A stretch of DNA of 64,000 nucleotides from Bisporella sp. PMI_857 (taxonomy: Eukaryota; Ascomycota; Leotiomycetes; Helotiales; Helotiaceae): assembly GCA_021307315.1 (NCBI GenBank), contig JAJSPD010000019.1:372001-436000 (forward strand), read 5' to 3'. Below, piece by piece: positions 42,363-52,810 of the stretch (within the stretch, counting starts at the first letter, position 1; each line of letters begins with the position of its first letter). The translations under genes were made by a program, and so were the position numbers. The notes below the pieces were generated by a model. The model searched no databases. It was not told the origin of the DNA and worked only from the letters and a program-made list of their open reading frames with translations.

Positions 42363-45261
42363 TTATTCATGGAAGATTCCTCCCTCAATTATAAGGCGAG
42401 ATATCGAGCTATAGATTAGATTGGATGGGAGGGGAGAGCTCGCAGATTGAGATATTGGCGCTGACTTCGACATGCTTGGTATTGCTATTGGTTTAGCAGA
42501 GGTAGTTGTGGTTGTAAACTTGCTCACTGTCCGCGTTTGAGAGGATGTTGAAAGGGGGATCTTGAATTCTGCTGTCATCTCGGGTCCAATCTCCGTTTGG
42601 GAGGGAATTGAGAGGGCTGACGGTGATACGGAAGATGACAATGCGTTAGTTGTACTGATGAAGGTTAGGGACCCTGATGCCACTGCTGCTTGGGTGGCGG
42701 AAGAAGTGGAAGAGTCTAGGAAGGACATTGTACCGAAAGAGGTAGGACTTTCTGTTTGAAAGCTGGATTCAGCTTCTAGCTTGGTACTTGAACTCGAGAA
42801 AGTTTGAGTTGAAGAGCTGGGCGTAGGCGCCTTGTTCGAATCTGGACTAGCAGAGCTGGCACTCGTGGGTAGCGGTGTTTTTGACGTCATCATCGAACTA
42901 GGGGCAGTTGGCACTTTGGTTGTAAGTGTAGTTGATGTTTCGTTGTAGACGGTAGAGCTTGTGGGTAAGGTGTTATTAGATATCAAGGCTCCGCTTGATG
43001 AGATAGATAGACTGAGAGGAGCTCCAGTAAGGCTTGATGAATTCATTACAGTTGAAACGCCAGCTTGGCTTGAATGTTGAGGAGAATTTCTTGATAATGT
43101 GCTTTGGTTTGTAGATATAGCCAAAGTTGCCAATGCTACACCTTGGCTTAAGGCTTCCACCGTCGTACTAGCCGTTACAAAGATACCTGAGGTCTGGAAG
43201 GAGTTACTTAGAGCCTTGACATGGGCTGAGAATTGAGAGTCTGTAAACCATATCTCAGATGAACTCGAGGTCGGAGCCGAGCCTGTTAAGATTGTGCTTT
43301 GCTTTGACGGAAGCAAACTAGAGAGAGCCGTAGTGACGCTTGAAGAAGATGATGTGCTACTTGATGCTGTAGTTTGGCTAGGAAATATAAGTCCTAAGCT
43401 TGTAGATGAAGATGGTGTTTGAGTGGCGGGTCTAGAGCTACTTGTTGACAATATGCTTGAGGGCTGAGGAGACGTTGCATGCGGGAAATCGGAGCTTAGG
43501 TCTGACGAACTGGTAGAGAATATGCTTATCTGCAGAGAAGAAGCGCTAGAAGTTGTTACTGAAAAGCTGGAGGCAGTCAGAAATGAGCTGCCGGAGCTAG
43601 TGATCAGATTAGAGGTTGACACTGGTGCTGCCGAAGTATCAGTTAATAAGGCGCCTCCTTTGATTCGAGAGAGATCAAGTGAATCAACCATGATTGTTGT
43701 AAAGCTCACCGTCGGCGTGGGTACTGTTGTTGTGCTCCAAACCATAGTTGTGATAGTCTCTTTTGGGATACGAGGAAATATATATGGCGGATAACTTGTC
43801 ATGACGGCTGATGCCGCCGCCAGGTTAGGCTCAGACGATGTGTTTTCTAGGAATACATGATGTGAGTGTGGAGCAGAGAATCGATTCAAGAGATATTGAA
43901 GGTGTCCAGCAAATGGAGGCAAAAGTTTGGTAGCTTGGGAACGGCTGGTGGGAGCTGAAGTCATGTTAACCATAATCGTAGTAGTATACGAAAAGAAAAT
44001 AGATTCTGATGATGCGGTCGCCGTCAGTCCAGCAACACTGGTTATAACTGATGCTGCAGCGGTTAATAAATTGGAAATAGGCTTGTGCTTACGAGGAAGG
44101 GTAGTCGTGGAAAGGTTATTCAGAAAAACTCCTTGATTGGGGGGTCCGACAAAGTTTCCTTTCGTGCATTCGCCTTCGATTTCCTCGCAGCGTCTTTCCC
44201 AGAGATCGCAGCCTGAAGAGCCTGTTGGTGGTGCGGAGGCGTAACAGACTGTCAACTGATCGTAACAATTTTCGCTTGCCTATCAATGATTAAGCATGTA
44301 TCTTCCCAAGGTAGCATAATAATATCTTTCTTACCTTCCAGCATCCATCCTCATCGGTGTAAGATTCAGGATCTACGCCCCACCAGTTCCCATTTGTGAC
44401 CACGGCATTAGGAGGGAGGAGTCCTTCTGCTTGTACTGGCAATTGAGCTGGAGGTGGACCTTCTGGGAGAGATTCACCAGAGATGGCGGCTGGCCCAAGT
44501 CTAGGGTATGGCCATTTAGGCTCATAGATATCAAAGCGTACAGCTGGCTCATCAATGTTTATGTAACCAGGAATGGGAACCGTATTCTTCACCACAGCAG
44601 TTCCAAGAGAATCCAAGAAAATCTGAGCACATCCAACATAGAACTGGGGTTCTGGTGGATCTTTATCAGCTTCATGCAAAGCCAAGAGCTCGGGGCGCAC
44701 AAGATAATAACCTCCAGCTAACGCAGAAGGAATGTTGATAGTGAAGAGACCTTTTGTTTCAATTAGCTTTTCAGTGCACCATTGCTTGGTGACTTCATCG
44801 TATGTTTCGTCCCAAATTTTGAACCAGCCATCACCAGTTGCATTGTCGGTCTTTGCTGATACAACGGACTTCATGTACACTGCGCAAGGGCCTTTGTGGG
44901 ATGGATCAATAAACCCAGGCTGAGATCCGTCTGGCCACCATCGGAAGAGAAAGCTGAGGTTTGATGATTGCTTGACAGGGCAAACACGTTCTACGCCTTG
45001 AGTTCCATCAAATCCTGCGAGTTATTAGCAGCGCGTGGGTTAAGGCTAATTGAAAATTTGAAACCAAATCTACTTACCACATGCCATTTCAGATCCTTGA
45101 AGATCAAGAACTGGGTCCGTGGCTCTGCTTCCAGACCGTGGCATTCGAACACAGGCAGCATCACCCTGTTTGGTCTCGTTGATAAAAAGTGTTGTAAAAA
45201 CAGTATGACCGCATACTAGCCTGGCAGCCGCAATGGCGACATGTAATTTCATGAATCTCAT
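42363..45261 (-). CDS. AA9-type lytic polysaccharide monooxygenase with long Ser/Thr tail
   Basis: Secreted copper enzyme of the AA9 (former GH61) family, which cleaves cellulose or related glucans oxidatively. Exons 45261-45078, 45014-44335 and 44279-42363 give 926 aa, several times the usual 230-350. The signal peptide ends before H19, the N-terminal copper-brace His ('VCG-HTVFTTLF'). The second copper His is H101 in 'DPSHKGPCAVYMKSV', and the axial Tyr is Y187 in 'EPQFYVGCAQI', after 'LLALHEAD' (H175). Where classical AA9s have Arg-His-Glu, this one has R168-P169-E170. A Cys-rich module (about 290-335: 'CYDQLTVCYASAPPTGSSGC', 'WERRCEEIEGECTKGNF') follows. The remaining ~590 residues are Ser/Thr-rich, likely O-glycosylated and wall-bound. 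No cellulose-binding CBM1 or clear GPI signal is seen. Confidence 0.9.
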
Positions 45262-45903
45262 TGTACATTGATTGTGCTTCCAATTATCGCATTATTGGTG
45301 CGGTTCGCGAAGAGAATTGGAGAGAAAGATAGTTACACAGCCGTGTGTTATAAGCCCTGAAAAGAGCATTACAATAACAGTATCACTGTTATGAATGTGT
45401 AGTAGTGAGGAGGTCGTAAGTGGAATGGTTACACGAAATGGATGGGTTTTAACGAATTAAGAATGCTCATCGTGTTCTGATTCGTGATTCGTGATTGGCA
45501 CATGAACCGTATACATTAACACAGGTTCATAGCAGATGGGAGTTTGTCGCCATCCATCGGCGACCGTAATAAGTAAATTCACGAACCTGACACAAAACCT
45601 GAAAAGACTACAATATTTACTCCTACATGAATTTTACCCAGAATCGCAATGGTAAGCCTCAAATATACTTTGAGGTGACAGCTATTTCTGCTCACCTGTT
45701 GAGTACTTATCGAATGAAGCCCTTAGATCTCCTTGACTTTTAGTGTCTGTATGGTTATGAAAAACATCTTTGAAGACATTTAATTTAGGGCTACAGGACT
45801 GGATCAAGGGGTACCATGAAACCACACCGCGCACTAATTGCTCCATACTCTGAAGCAATGCCACGGAAATTGGCAAAATGAAGGATTATGAGATATCCTA
45901 CGT
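45262..45903. other. LPMO promoter and TYW1 3' flank
   Basis: 642 bases with no credible gene. It includes a short tandem duplication (ATTCGTGATTCGTGATT) at about 45480-45496. Confidence 0.55.
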
Positions 45904-48343
45904 TCATCCGCACCCAGATTCAGCTTCAACTGCATCATCTTGACCTATGGTTCCACCTTGAGCTTCTGGAAGGGGCATTTTGTTCTTTCCCTTCCTGTAT
46001 ACCCTCTCATCTCTAGGATCAAACCCTCCATTACCCCAGGTCGCCCATTCGGGGGTTTCAGGTCCCATATAATCTTCTGGTGTAAATTCCTTTCCACTCT
46101 CCAAGCACTTGAAGAAGTTCTCGTAGTGTATTCTTGTATGCCACTTTCCTCCTTCGCCCTCGAATCCGCCATTGCCATCTGGCCCAACACGAAATCGGGT
46201 GCTCGCAATAAGAATGCAACAACTGTGTGCATGTTCCGCAGCGATTCCATAACTTAGGCCGCGTTTTGCGAGAGCAGCGTTTAAAGCTTCCACAAATGCG
46301 CAAACTTCTTCGTAGAATGGCACATTTTGCATTGTGAGTCCTGCGCCAGCTGATGACGAGGTGCCACAGTAAGTGACTCCTTTGACTTCTACAAAGCATG
46401 GCAACCCTTTCTCTACCAAGTCAGCATAACCTTCTGCTTCATCTTCTATGTTAAATCCCTTGACGAGAGTCAATCGAAAAACTGTCCGCTGTTGGAACCT
46501 CTTTTCTCGCAGAATGTCCAGACAGCGCTGAAAACGCTCCCAAAAGTCTCGATGTAAAGGACGATCGATTTTTCGCAAGCTCTCCCGGTTCGAAGCATCA
46601 ATGCTGACATATAACTGTGTCACAGGCTTCAAAGCCTCTAGTTGGTCTGGATGTTGGGCATTGCACACCAGAAAGGATGAGATGTGCTCCTTGTGTAGCA
46701 TCGCAGTAAATTCGTTTATGTGCGGGTAGAAAATTGGTTCTCCAACCAAGCTTAATGCACAATGCCGGATGCGCATGGCTTCAGCGAAGCGTTCTGCTCG
46801 GACTCCTGGAACTCCACGCATCATCTTGATTTTCTTGTAATGACCTGCTTTCACGCCATCAAATATCAAATCAGGTGCATCGACTTTCCAGCGCCATGTC
46901 GTTCCTACTGGGTTAGTCCCATGGCGCCAGCAGAATACGCATTTATTAGAGCATGATAAAGACGGAGTTGTTTCCATGCACTGGTGAGAAGCAATGCCGT
47001 AGAAGGAATACTTGTAGCAAGAACCTCTACCTCGAAGAGCAGATTTTGTCCAGCGACAGATCTTGACACCAGAATGAGATCCAACTATTGAGTATCCTTG
47101 CTTTGTGAGCGACTTGAAAGTTGGTGAATCTTTAGGCACCATTTCCTTGATGACAGGTGCGGTAGCAGAAGCCTTCGTACGACTGCCGAAGGTCGTGAAG
47201 TCTACTTCCAGAGCTTCAACGGATTTGCTTGTTTCTGGCTTCGTCGTCCGGCCGAGAGAACCTCCAAGGTCTTCCAGATCATTCAGGCCCGATTTTTTAT
47301 TCTGAAGTTTCACCTTTCGTGATGTAACATTTTGTTCATCGAAAATGACCTCTCCATCATCCTCATCTATGTCCTCGATATCACTTTCAACAGCATCCCC
47401 GCTCCCGACCACACCTTCTCCCAAGCCCCCTGTCTCAGAAATATGCTTTAAAACCTCCTCAACTCCTTCTCTCCATTCATTTAAGCGGAGAGTGGCATCG
47501 GTCTTTTGATCTCCCATGCCTAGTGGGAAAGCTCTCTTCCTTCCAGTCAATTTGGCCATCCACTTGTCCACCTCTCTTGCCTGGGAACAAAAGCCCTCTG
47601 GTTCTGTAGGCCATCCCTCTCGATCTCCGAAACCAAAAACCGAGTATCCGAGCAGGGATGATAGTGATGCAGTATCTATTCTGAAATCATTATGTGTTTC
47701 TTGGAGATGCTCGAGGAAGTTGTCCATTATGGTGTCGATGTTGTAGGTAGGTACGAGGATGAGGTAGAAATAGCTAACATTGAGCTCTCCCTTCGGCGCA
47801 CTGACAAAATATTCATCGTAATCTATGTATGATAGGTCAAGTAGCTGGGGCTCGAGGAATCTCGCGCTGGGAAGGCTCCTCGTAATTTGTTCTGTAAATA
47901 CCTTCGCACTCTTCTCTGTTGTAGTTGTAAGTGAGGAGAAGAAAACCAGTAATTGAATCTTCCGCTCTCCGGCAGCGATGGCCTCCTCAGATTTCTGCTT
48001 CTTCAGGCCACCGATAATCCGCCTTGGAGCCTTTGTGATTGGTGTTTTCGCATCGTGGGGTATATGTATTTTCTCTTTCGAACCTTTCAAGTTCGGCGAA
48101 GCCGGCAATGGCGAGTGTGATATTCGCTCCCGAGGTACGCGAAGATGTAGTATAGTGCGGAATATTATAAGGATCGTGAAGACTGAGACGATAACTGGGA
48201 CTCGATATGCGTGCCACAATGCCACGATATCTAATGAAAAAGATTAGCGACAGTACCCTGGACGGAATAGCTGAGGATGGTCATAGCATACCAGTGACCT
48301 CAAAGGGCCATAGCAGCCTCCAGAACGAGGCGTCGTACGCCAT
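45904..48343 (-). CDS. TYW1: tRNA 4-demethylwyosine synthase (wybutosine biosynthesis)
   Basis: Radical-SAM enzyme that condenses pyruvate with N1-methylguanosine-37 of tRNA-Phe to make the tricyclic base of wybutosine. Two exons, 48343-48292 and 48230-45904, encode 792 aa. The short first exon (MAYDASFWRLLWPFEVT) is needed because the long frame has no ATG at its 5' end. A hydrophobic segment (about 27-46, 'RVPVIVSVFTILIIFRTIL') predicts ER anchoring. The flavodoxin-like domain spans about 108-280 ('LLVFFSSLTTTTEKSA', 'SVFGFGDREGWP'). An acidic linker follows. The radical SAM [4Fe-4S] motif CxxxCxxC is C444, C448 and C451 ('CSNKCVFCWRHGTNPVG'), with downstream 'LSLVGEPIFYPHINEF', 'LYVSIDASNRESLRKIDRP' and 'FVEVKGVTYCG'. 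All key residues are present. Confidence 0.96.
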
Positions 48344-48987
48344 CTCAGCCGTTGCAATGTCCTGACATCAACTATTTAATAGTTCATGATACCAGGCATC
48401 TGGATAGGCACATTTTTTGCAGCATAGAGGGGTCTATTGTGGGGGCGGATCCCTGAAAAGCCACCAGCCAACCACATCTACCAAATTCTATTTCAACGTC
48501 TCCCCCAACTTCCAGCCTTTCCTACCTAGTGCCTTCTGCAAACACCTGGTCAACCCAACAATTCCCTTGCATTATGCTCCCTCCTGCTTCATTGGTATTG
48601 GGGTTGTTCAACCTAAGCACGATATCTGCTAATAGCTATCGCTAATTCCGTAGGCATTGGCGATTGCGAGCGCGCCAATCACGTTCTAAGGATTCCATGT
48701 CTAAAATTACCCGAGTAGGCCATAGTTACGAGCATGAAGCTTTAGGCTCCTTAGCTCCGGTCAACGCGCACCCATTGATCACAAAGTTTCCCCATGATTT
48801 CGGACATTGTTAATGGAACCCACTCGGAAGTCAGCGTTCACGTAAGAGTGATTATTTGAAACTTATGGGTATCCTCTGACGTGAGAGCCTGAGAAACGTC
48901 TGTGTGCGCAATAGTATTAAGTACGAGAAAGCCGCTGTTTTGCAGATCTTGTTTGTGACCCTACCAAATTTGTGTGATGTTACCAAA
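48344..48987. other. Gene-free stretch between divergent genes
   Basis: 644 bases between TYW1 (minus) and the 2EXR gene (plus). No further gene is recognised. The 2EXR frame stays open upstream to about 48904 but without an ATG. Confidence 0.55.
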
Positions 48988-49608
48988 ATGAAATCTTCTA
49001 CGAATTCGCTCATCTATTTCATGTACCACCATTACCAGCATTGCAGTATTGGTGCTTGTCCTCCTCCGCCCATCAAATCCCGAAGCTCTTTCACTCTCTT
49101 CCCTCTCCTTCCTCCGGAACTGCGACTCAAAATTTGGGAAATGATCGCTTCGGAACCTCAGACAGTGGAGTTATCTTGCACACCAACATCTTCATATCTT
49201 CCAGATGGCCGGTGGTTCTCTCACAACAAAGCACCAATACTTTTCAGCATCTGTTCAGAATCTCGCGCCGTTGCTTTCGCAGAGTACGAGCAATTGAAAT
49301 TTTCTCCTGGGCAGATGGGTTCACCGTGGGATACAATTTATGTTAACTGGGAACGGGATACACTCTGGTTGTGTAACGATCTGTGGCCTATGTTGGCCAA
49401 GGATTTACTGAGGAAAAACGAGCAGTTGAAGGACAACTTGAAGAAATTGGCCATTGGACGGAACTTGTGGAGAGTGGTAAATCAGAATATTGTTATGTAT
49501 AGGACTGGGGCTTCGGCTTTGGGGCTGACGATGGATGGTGTGGATTCGAGCTTGAAAAATGCTACAACAGGCTTGAAGGCGCTGGCTGACATCAAGTTCC
49601 ATAGCTGA
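48988..49608 (+). CDS. 2EXR-domain protein
   Basis: Fungal protein of the abundant 2EXR family (F-box-like in position and motif); molecular role generally unknown. Single exon, 206 aa, starting at MKSSTNS in good context (caaaATGA). The 2EXR domain begins at about residue 38 with 'FTLFPLLPPELRLKIWEMI'. It continues through 'KAPILFSICSESRAVAFAEY', the paired E-x-R motifs that name the family (E48-R50 in PELR and E90-R92 in SESR), and 'DTIYVNWERDTLWL'. The C-terminal half (about 125-206) is a variable helical extension. No introns are visible. These genes are numerous and fast-evolving in Leotiomycetes and Sordariomycetes, so orthology cannot be assigned. Confidence 0.85.
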   Translation: MKSSTNSLIYFMYHHYQHCSIGACPPPPIKSRSSFTLFPLLPPELRLKIWEMIASEPQTVELSCTPTSSYLPDGRWFSHNKAPILFSICSESRAVAFAEYEQLKFSPGQMGSPWDTIYVNWERDTLWLCNDLWPMLAKDLLRKNEQLKDNLKKLAIGRNLWRVVNQNIVMYRTGASALGLTMDGVDSSLKNATTGLKALADIKFHS

Positions 49609-50427
49609 CGGAATGGGCGAGGTCTTGGTGGCGACGATTTGGGGCTTTTTAAAAAATGTACATATGTGGATACTGTGATTGTACATAGTTGAGAATGGAT
49701 GAACATAGAGTTTCTTACTTTCCTTCGATCTTACAAGATGCCCTGTCTTCTCAATAGGGGCGGCTCGCTTGGATTTAGCGCCCCTTTTCCAAAAACTCGC
49801 TTATCTTTGGGGCGATCCTGTAAGGCTCAATGATGACATACAGCTACTCAAAATAGCTCGGACACTCCTATTCGCACATACGTATTCCCTTTATGCTTCA
49901 ATGTGGGTTCTCTGGTTATCTTAGTCTTCGGTTCAAAGGAAGCTAGGCTCTTTTTTGTCGGGAACATGATTCAGAAACAGTTACATCGTTGAGATTGCCA
50001 ACGGCGTCTACGGCGCCTCAATAGGACTTAAATTTTGACTTTAGGGGTCGAAACTTAAAATCGGAGGCAAAAATAGACTTCTTAGATGGCGCAGGAAACT
50101 GAATAAGCTTAATGTCTTGTGGAACTGAGTGAACAGGTGGGAAATCTCCAGTGGGGCGGTTGCGAGTTTCAGCACAAAGTATTTCGCAAGACTGGACAGA
50201 ATTACCAAATATTGAATGCATTATCAATTACAGTCTTTGTTCTCAACTAATATCTACGCGTGCTCAAAAATATGATTCTTAGATGGTGTTTAACTCCCTG
50301 AGACTGACCATGCTAAGCGACCCCGAAGCTTAAATTTGTTCTAACCTCAGGCAGCAAGAAGCAAGCTCCAACATCAAAAGTTGTTAAGCATCAACCAAAA
50401 CCTCAAATCAGATCATCAGCGCCCACC
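49609..50427. other. Gene-free stretch
   Basis: 819 bases. This is the 3' flank of the 2EXR gene and the promoter of the ribosomal protein gene. No additional gene or RNA is recognised. Confidence 0.55.
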
Positions 50428-51027
50428 ATGTCGAAAGCGCGTGCAGCTACTGATCAGATTGTAAAGCTGATAGTCGGCGCGGGACAGGCCAGCCCCAGTC
50501 CGCCGGTCGGTCCAGCTCTCGGAAGTAAAGGTGTGAAGAGCATGGATTTTTGCAAAGTATGTTCTTCCAAGGTTTATATTCTGTGCAATCGCCCTTTGCG
50601 CATGAAGTTTGCGTGCTGGATGTTCTTAAGCATAGCTCCGCTTTCTCCCCAGCCTGCTCTCCGGTCTAATTGACTGACACTCGTCAACCAGGAATTCAAT
50701 GCCCGCACGGCACATATGGTCCCAGGGACCCCCATACCTGCGCGCGTCACTGTCCGTCCTGATCGATCCTTTCACTTCGAAATACGCACCCCAACTACAG
50801 CGTACATGCTGCTTAAAGCTGCCGGTGTGGAGGAAACGAAGGGCAAGCTGAAGGGAGCGAATAATCCAGGGAAGGATTTCGTGGGCAAGCCCGTCAGCTT
50901 GAAGGCGGTTTATGAGATTGCAAAGATTAAGAAGGGGGAGTTGCGGTTGAGTGGACTTAGTTTGGAGGGGATTTGCCGCAGCGTAGTTGCGCAGGCGAAG
51001 ACTGTGGGTGTTAAGGTCGTACCGTGA
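50428..51027 (+). CDS. Mitochondrial large-subunit ribosomal protein uL11m
   Basis: Bacterial-type L11 of the mitochondrial ribosome, forming the GTPase-associated centre with the rRNA. Two exons (50428-50556 and 50692-51027) encode 154 aa, close to the family norm. The N-terminal domain starts '[20 protein letters not shown]' and '[20 protein letters not shown]', containing the Pro-rich [10 protein letters not shown] loop of L11. The C-terminal rRNA-binding domain has '[15 protein letters not shown]' and ends '[18 protein letters not shown]'. The 135-base intron splits the first domain after 'DFCK'. A classical cleavable presequence is absent, as in yeast MRPL19. It corresponds to yeast MRPL19. 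Confidence 0.95.
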
Positions 51028-52810
51028 GATGGTTGCACACGGGCAAGAAAGGATGTCGAGCGGGAAGAGAAAGAAAGATGGAACCAGAAAAGAGAAGAGA
51101 GTGTATGATGCGCGAGTACGATTCGGCTTACCTTGAACATTGCGGCGGCGTTAGGTCAAAAGATATAAGGTTTATATTAGGAAGAGGGACCAGTAGAACC
51201 TGTTGCACTGTACAATATGATATGTATCATAACCAAGGAAATATAACAAATTTCGAACTAGCTTCCCCTTCTCCTTCTCCGACAGAAAGTTCTGTTTTCA
51301 TAACGTTCCTGGGTGGGAGAGCTGCTCTGTCCCTTTGAATTGGCCACTTACGACTGTGGTGTGCTGTGAGCTGGAGAAGTTTGGTCCAAAGAATCATTTC
51401 GATGCTAGGATTGTAGATTAAAGCAGCATATTTCTACTGCAGTAACTGTGAAATTTCCGGATATGCCCAATTGTCATTATGTTACATTGGGTTTGCTCCG
51501 CTTGCCATGCTTCCAAGAGAATGCGGCTCTTTTCACATGCGCGGGAGGAAGCTTGGAGCTGATCTTAATTGCACACATAATGCATTAATCGCCGAGGGAA
51601 GAGCCAAAGAATTCTTCATTTGTGCGAAGAAAATTCTTTCCATTGTGAAAGTGTTGCAATGATAGGTCAGTCATTAAGAGTTCAAACGTAATGAAGCTAC
51701 ATAGTATGGCAATTTTCGTCACGCAAAGCTCAGGCATGGGAAAGTGAGGATAGCCTAGAACTACTGTAGAAGTGGTTGATCTCTTCTAGAACAATTCTGC
51801 ATTCCCTCCCCCAAGTCAGATCGCTAAACCCAGGACAGCGAACAAAATGCCGCATCCGTCCCCAATACATGTTGAATGGTCGCCGCTCTTCGGATAGCTC
51901 GGGACGGTGTTTTCAACCCCTCCACCCAAGAAGTGATTTTCAATCTCGATCGGAGGTTTTTTTCTTTTCTGCCCGCCGCGGCCGGCGATGAGTCCTTCGC
52001 TCTCGAGGCTGATGTAACGGAGTCCCTTCTCGTGTCCTCTAGGCCATTCAATTAATTAATTATTAGATTATAATATCGTTTTGGGGTCCATTAACATAGA
52101 TGGACTGAATCTCAGGCTGATTTATTGCTATTGTCTTTAGCATAGCTCTGCCCTTCCTCACAAAAGGAGCGATGGGATAGGAGCATTTTCGCCTGCTGGC
52201 GGCGTTCTTTCCATGTGGTACGGAGTAGGTTGAGTACTCAGGCATTCATTCGTTATGGTAGATAATATTATACGATTCGAGACAGATCCCGTCTTTGTAA
52301 TCAAGGCTGGAAATCTTACCTGCAACGTTATCCCGGGACGTGCTCACGAGTCGTACTGTTATTACTTGCCTCGAGGTGAAGACTCTAACAAAGTGAAAAT
52401 TTCACGATGAAAATTTGATTCATATGATCCAAATGTCCAAAGGTCTATTCAACACCGTAAAAACTAGCCTTATCTTGACATTCTCTCTAGTTTATTGATT
52501 GGGTGTATACCTCTTTATACCTTATCACAATTTTCCGTCGGCAGACTGAACCCAAGAAGCTCCGACCGCTGGCTGCCTTGCAAGGGCGGCAGGTTAAACT
52601 TTAGGACCTTCCAGTTGCCCGCATCGAAGCCCCACCATCCACTAAGCTAACACTACGACTGACGCCAACGGAAGAAGAAGAAAGTCTGTCATCCTACATC
52701 ACAATCGTCAACAATCGGTGAATTGACCATTCCATGGAATTGTTAATCGCTTAGTGCATCGATTCCATCATATATACTATATGTCCGCTTTCGCTTGATC
52801 ATTCTTCGAC
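51028..52810. other. Long gene-free stretch 5' of the kinase gene
   Basis: About 1.8 kb. No open frame looks like a protein. A Pol III A-box-like TAGCTTAGTGG lies on the minus strand at 52649-52639, but no complete tRNA fold could be drawn. It includes a long CT-poor leader of the kinase gene. Confidence 0.5.

Noticed and set aside
52600..52670. Possible tRNA or Pol III element (A-box-like TAGCTTAGTGG on the minus strand)
   Set aside because: No proper B box at tRNA spacing and no cloverleaf could be drawn; tRNAscan-SE would be decisive.
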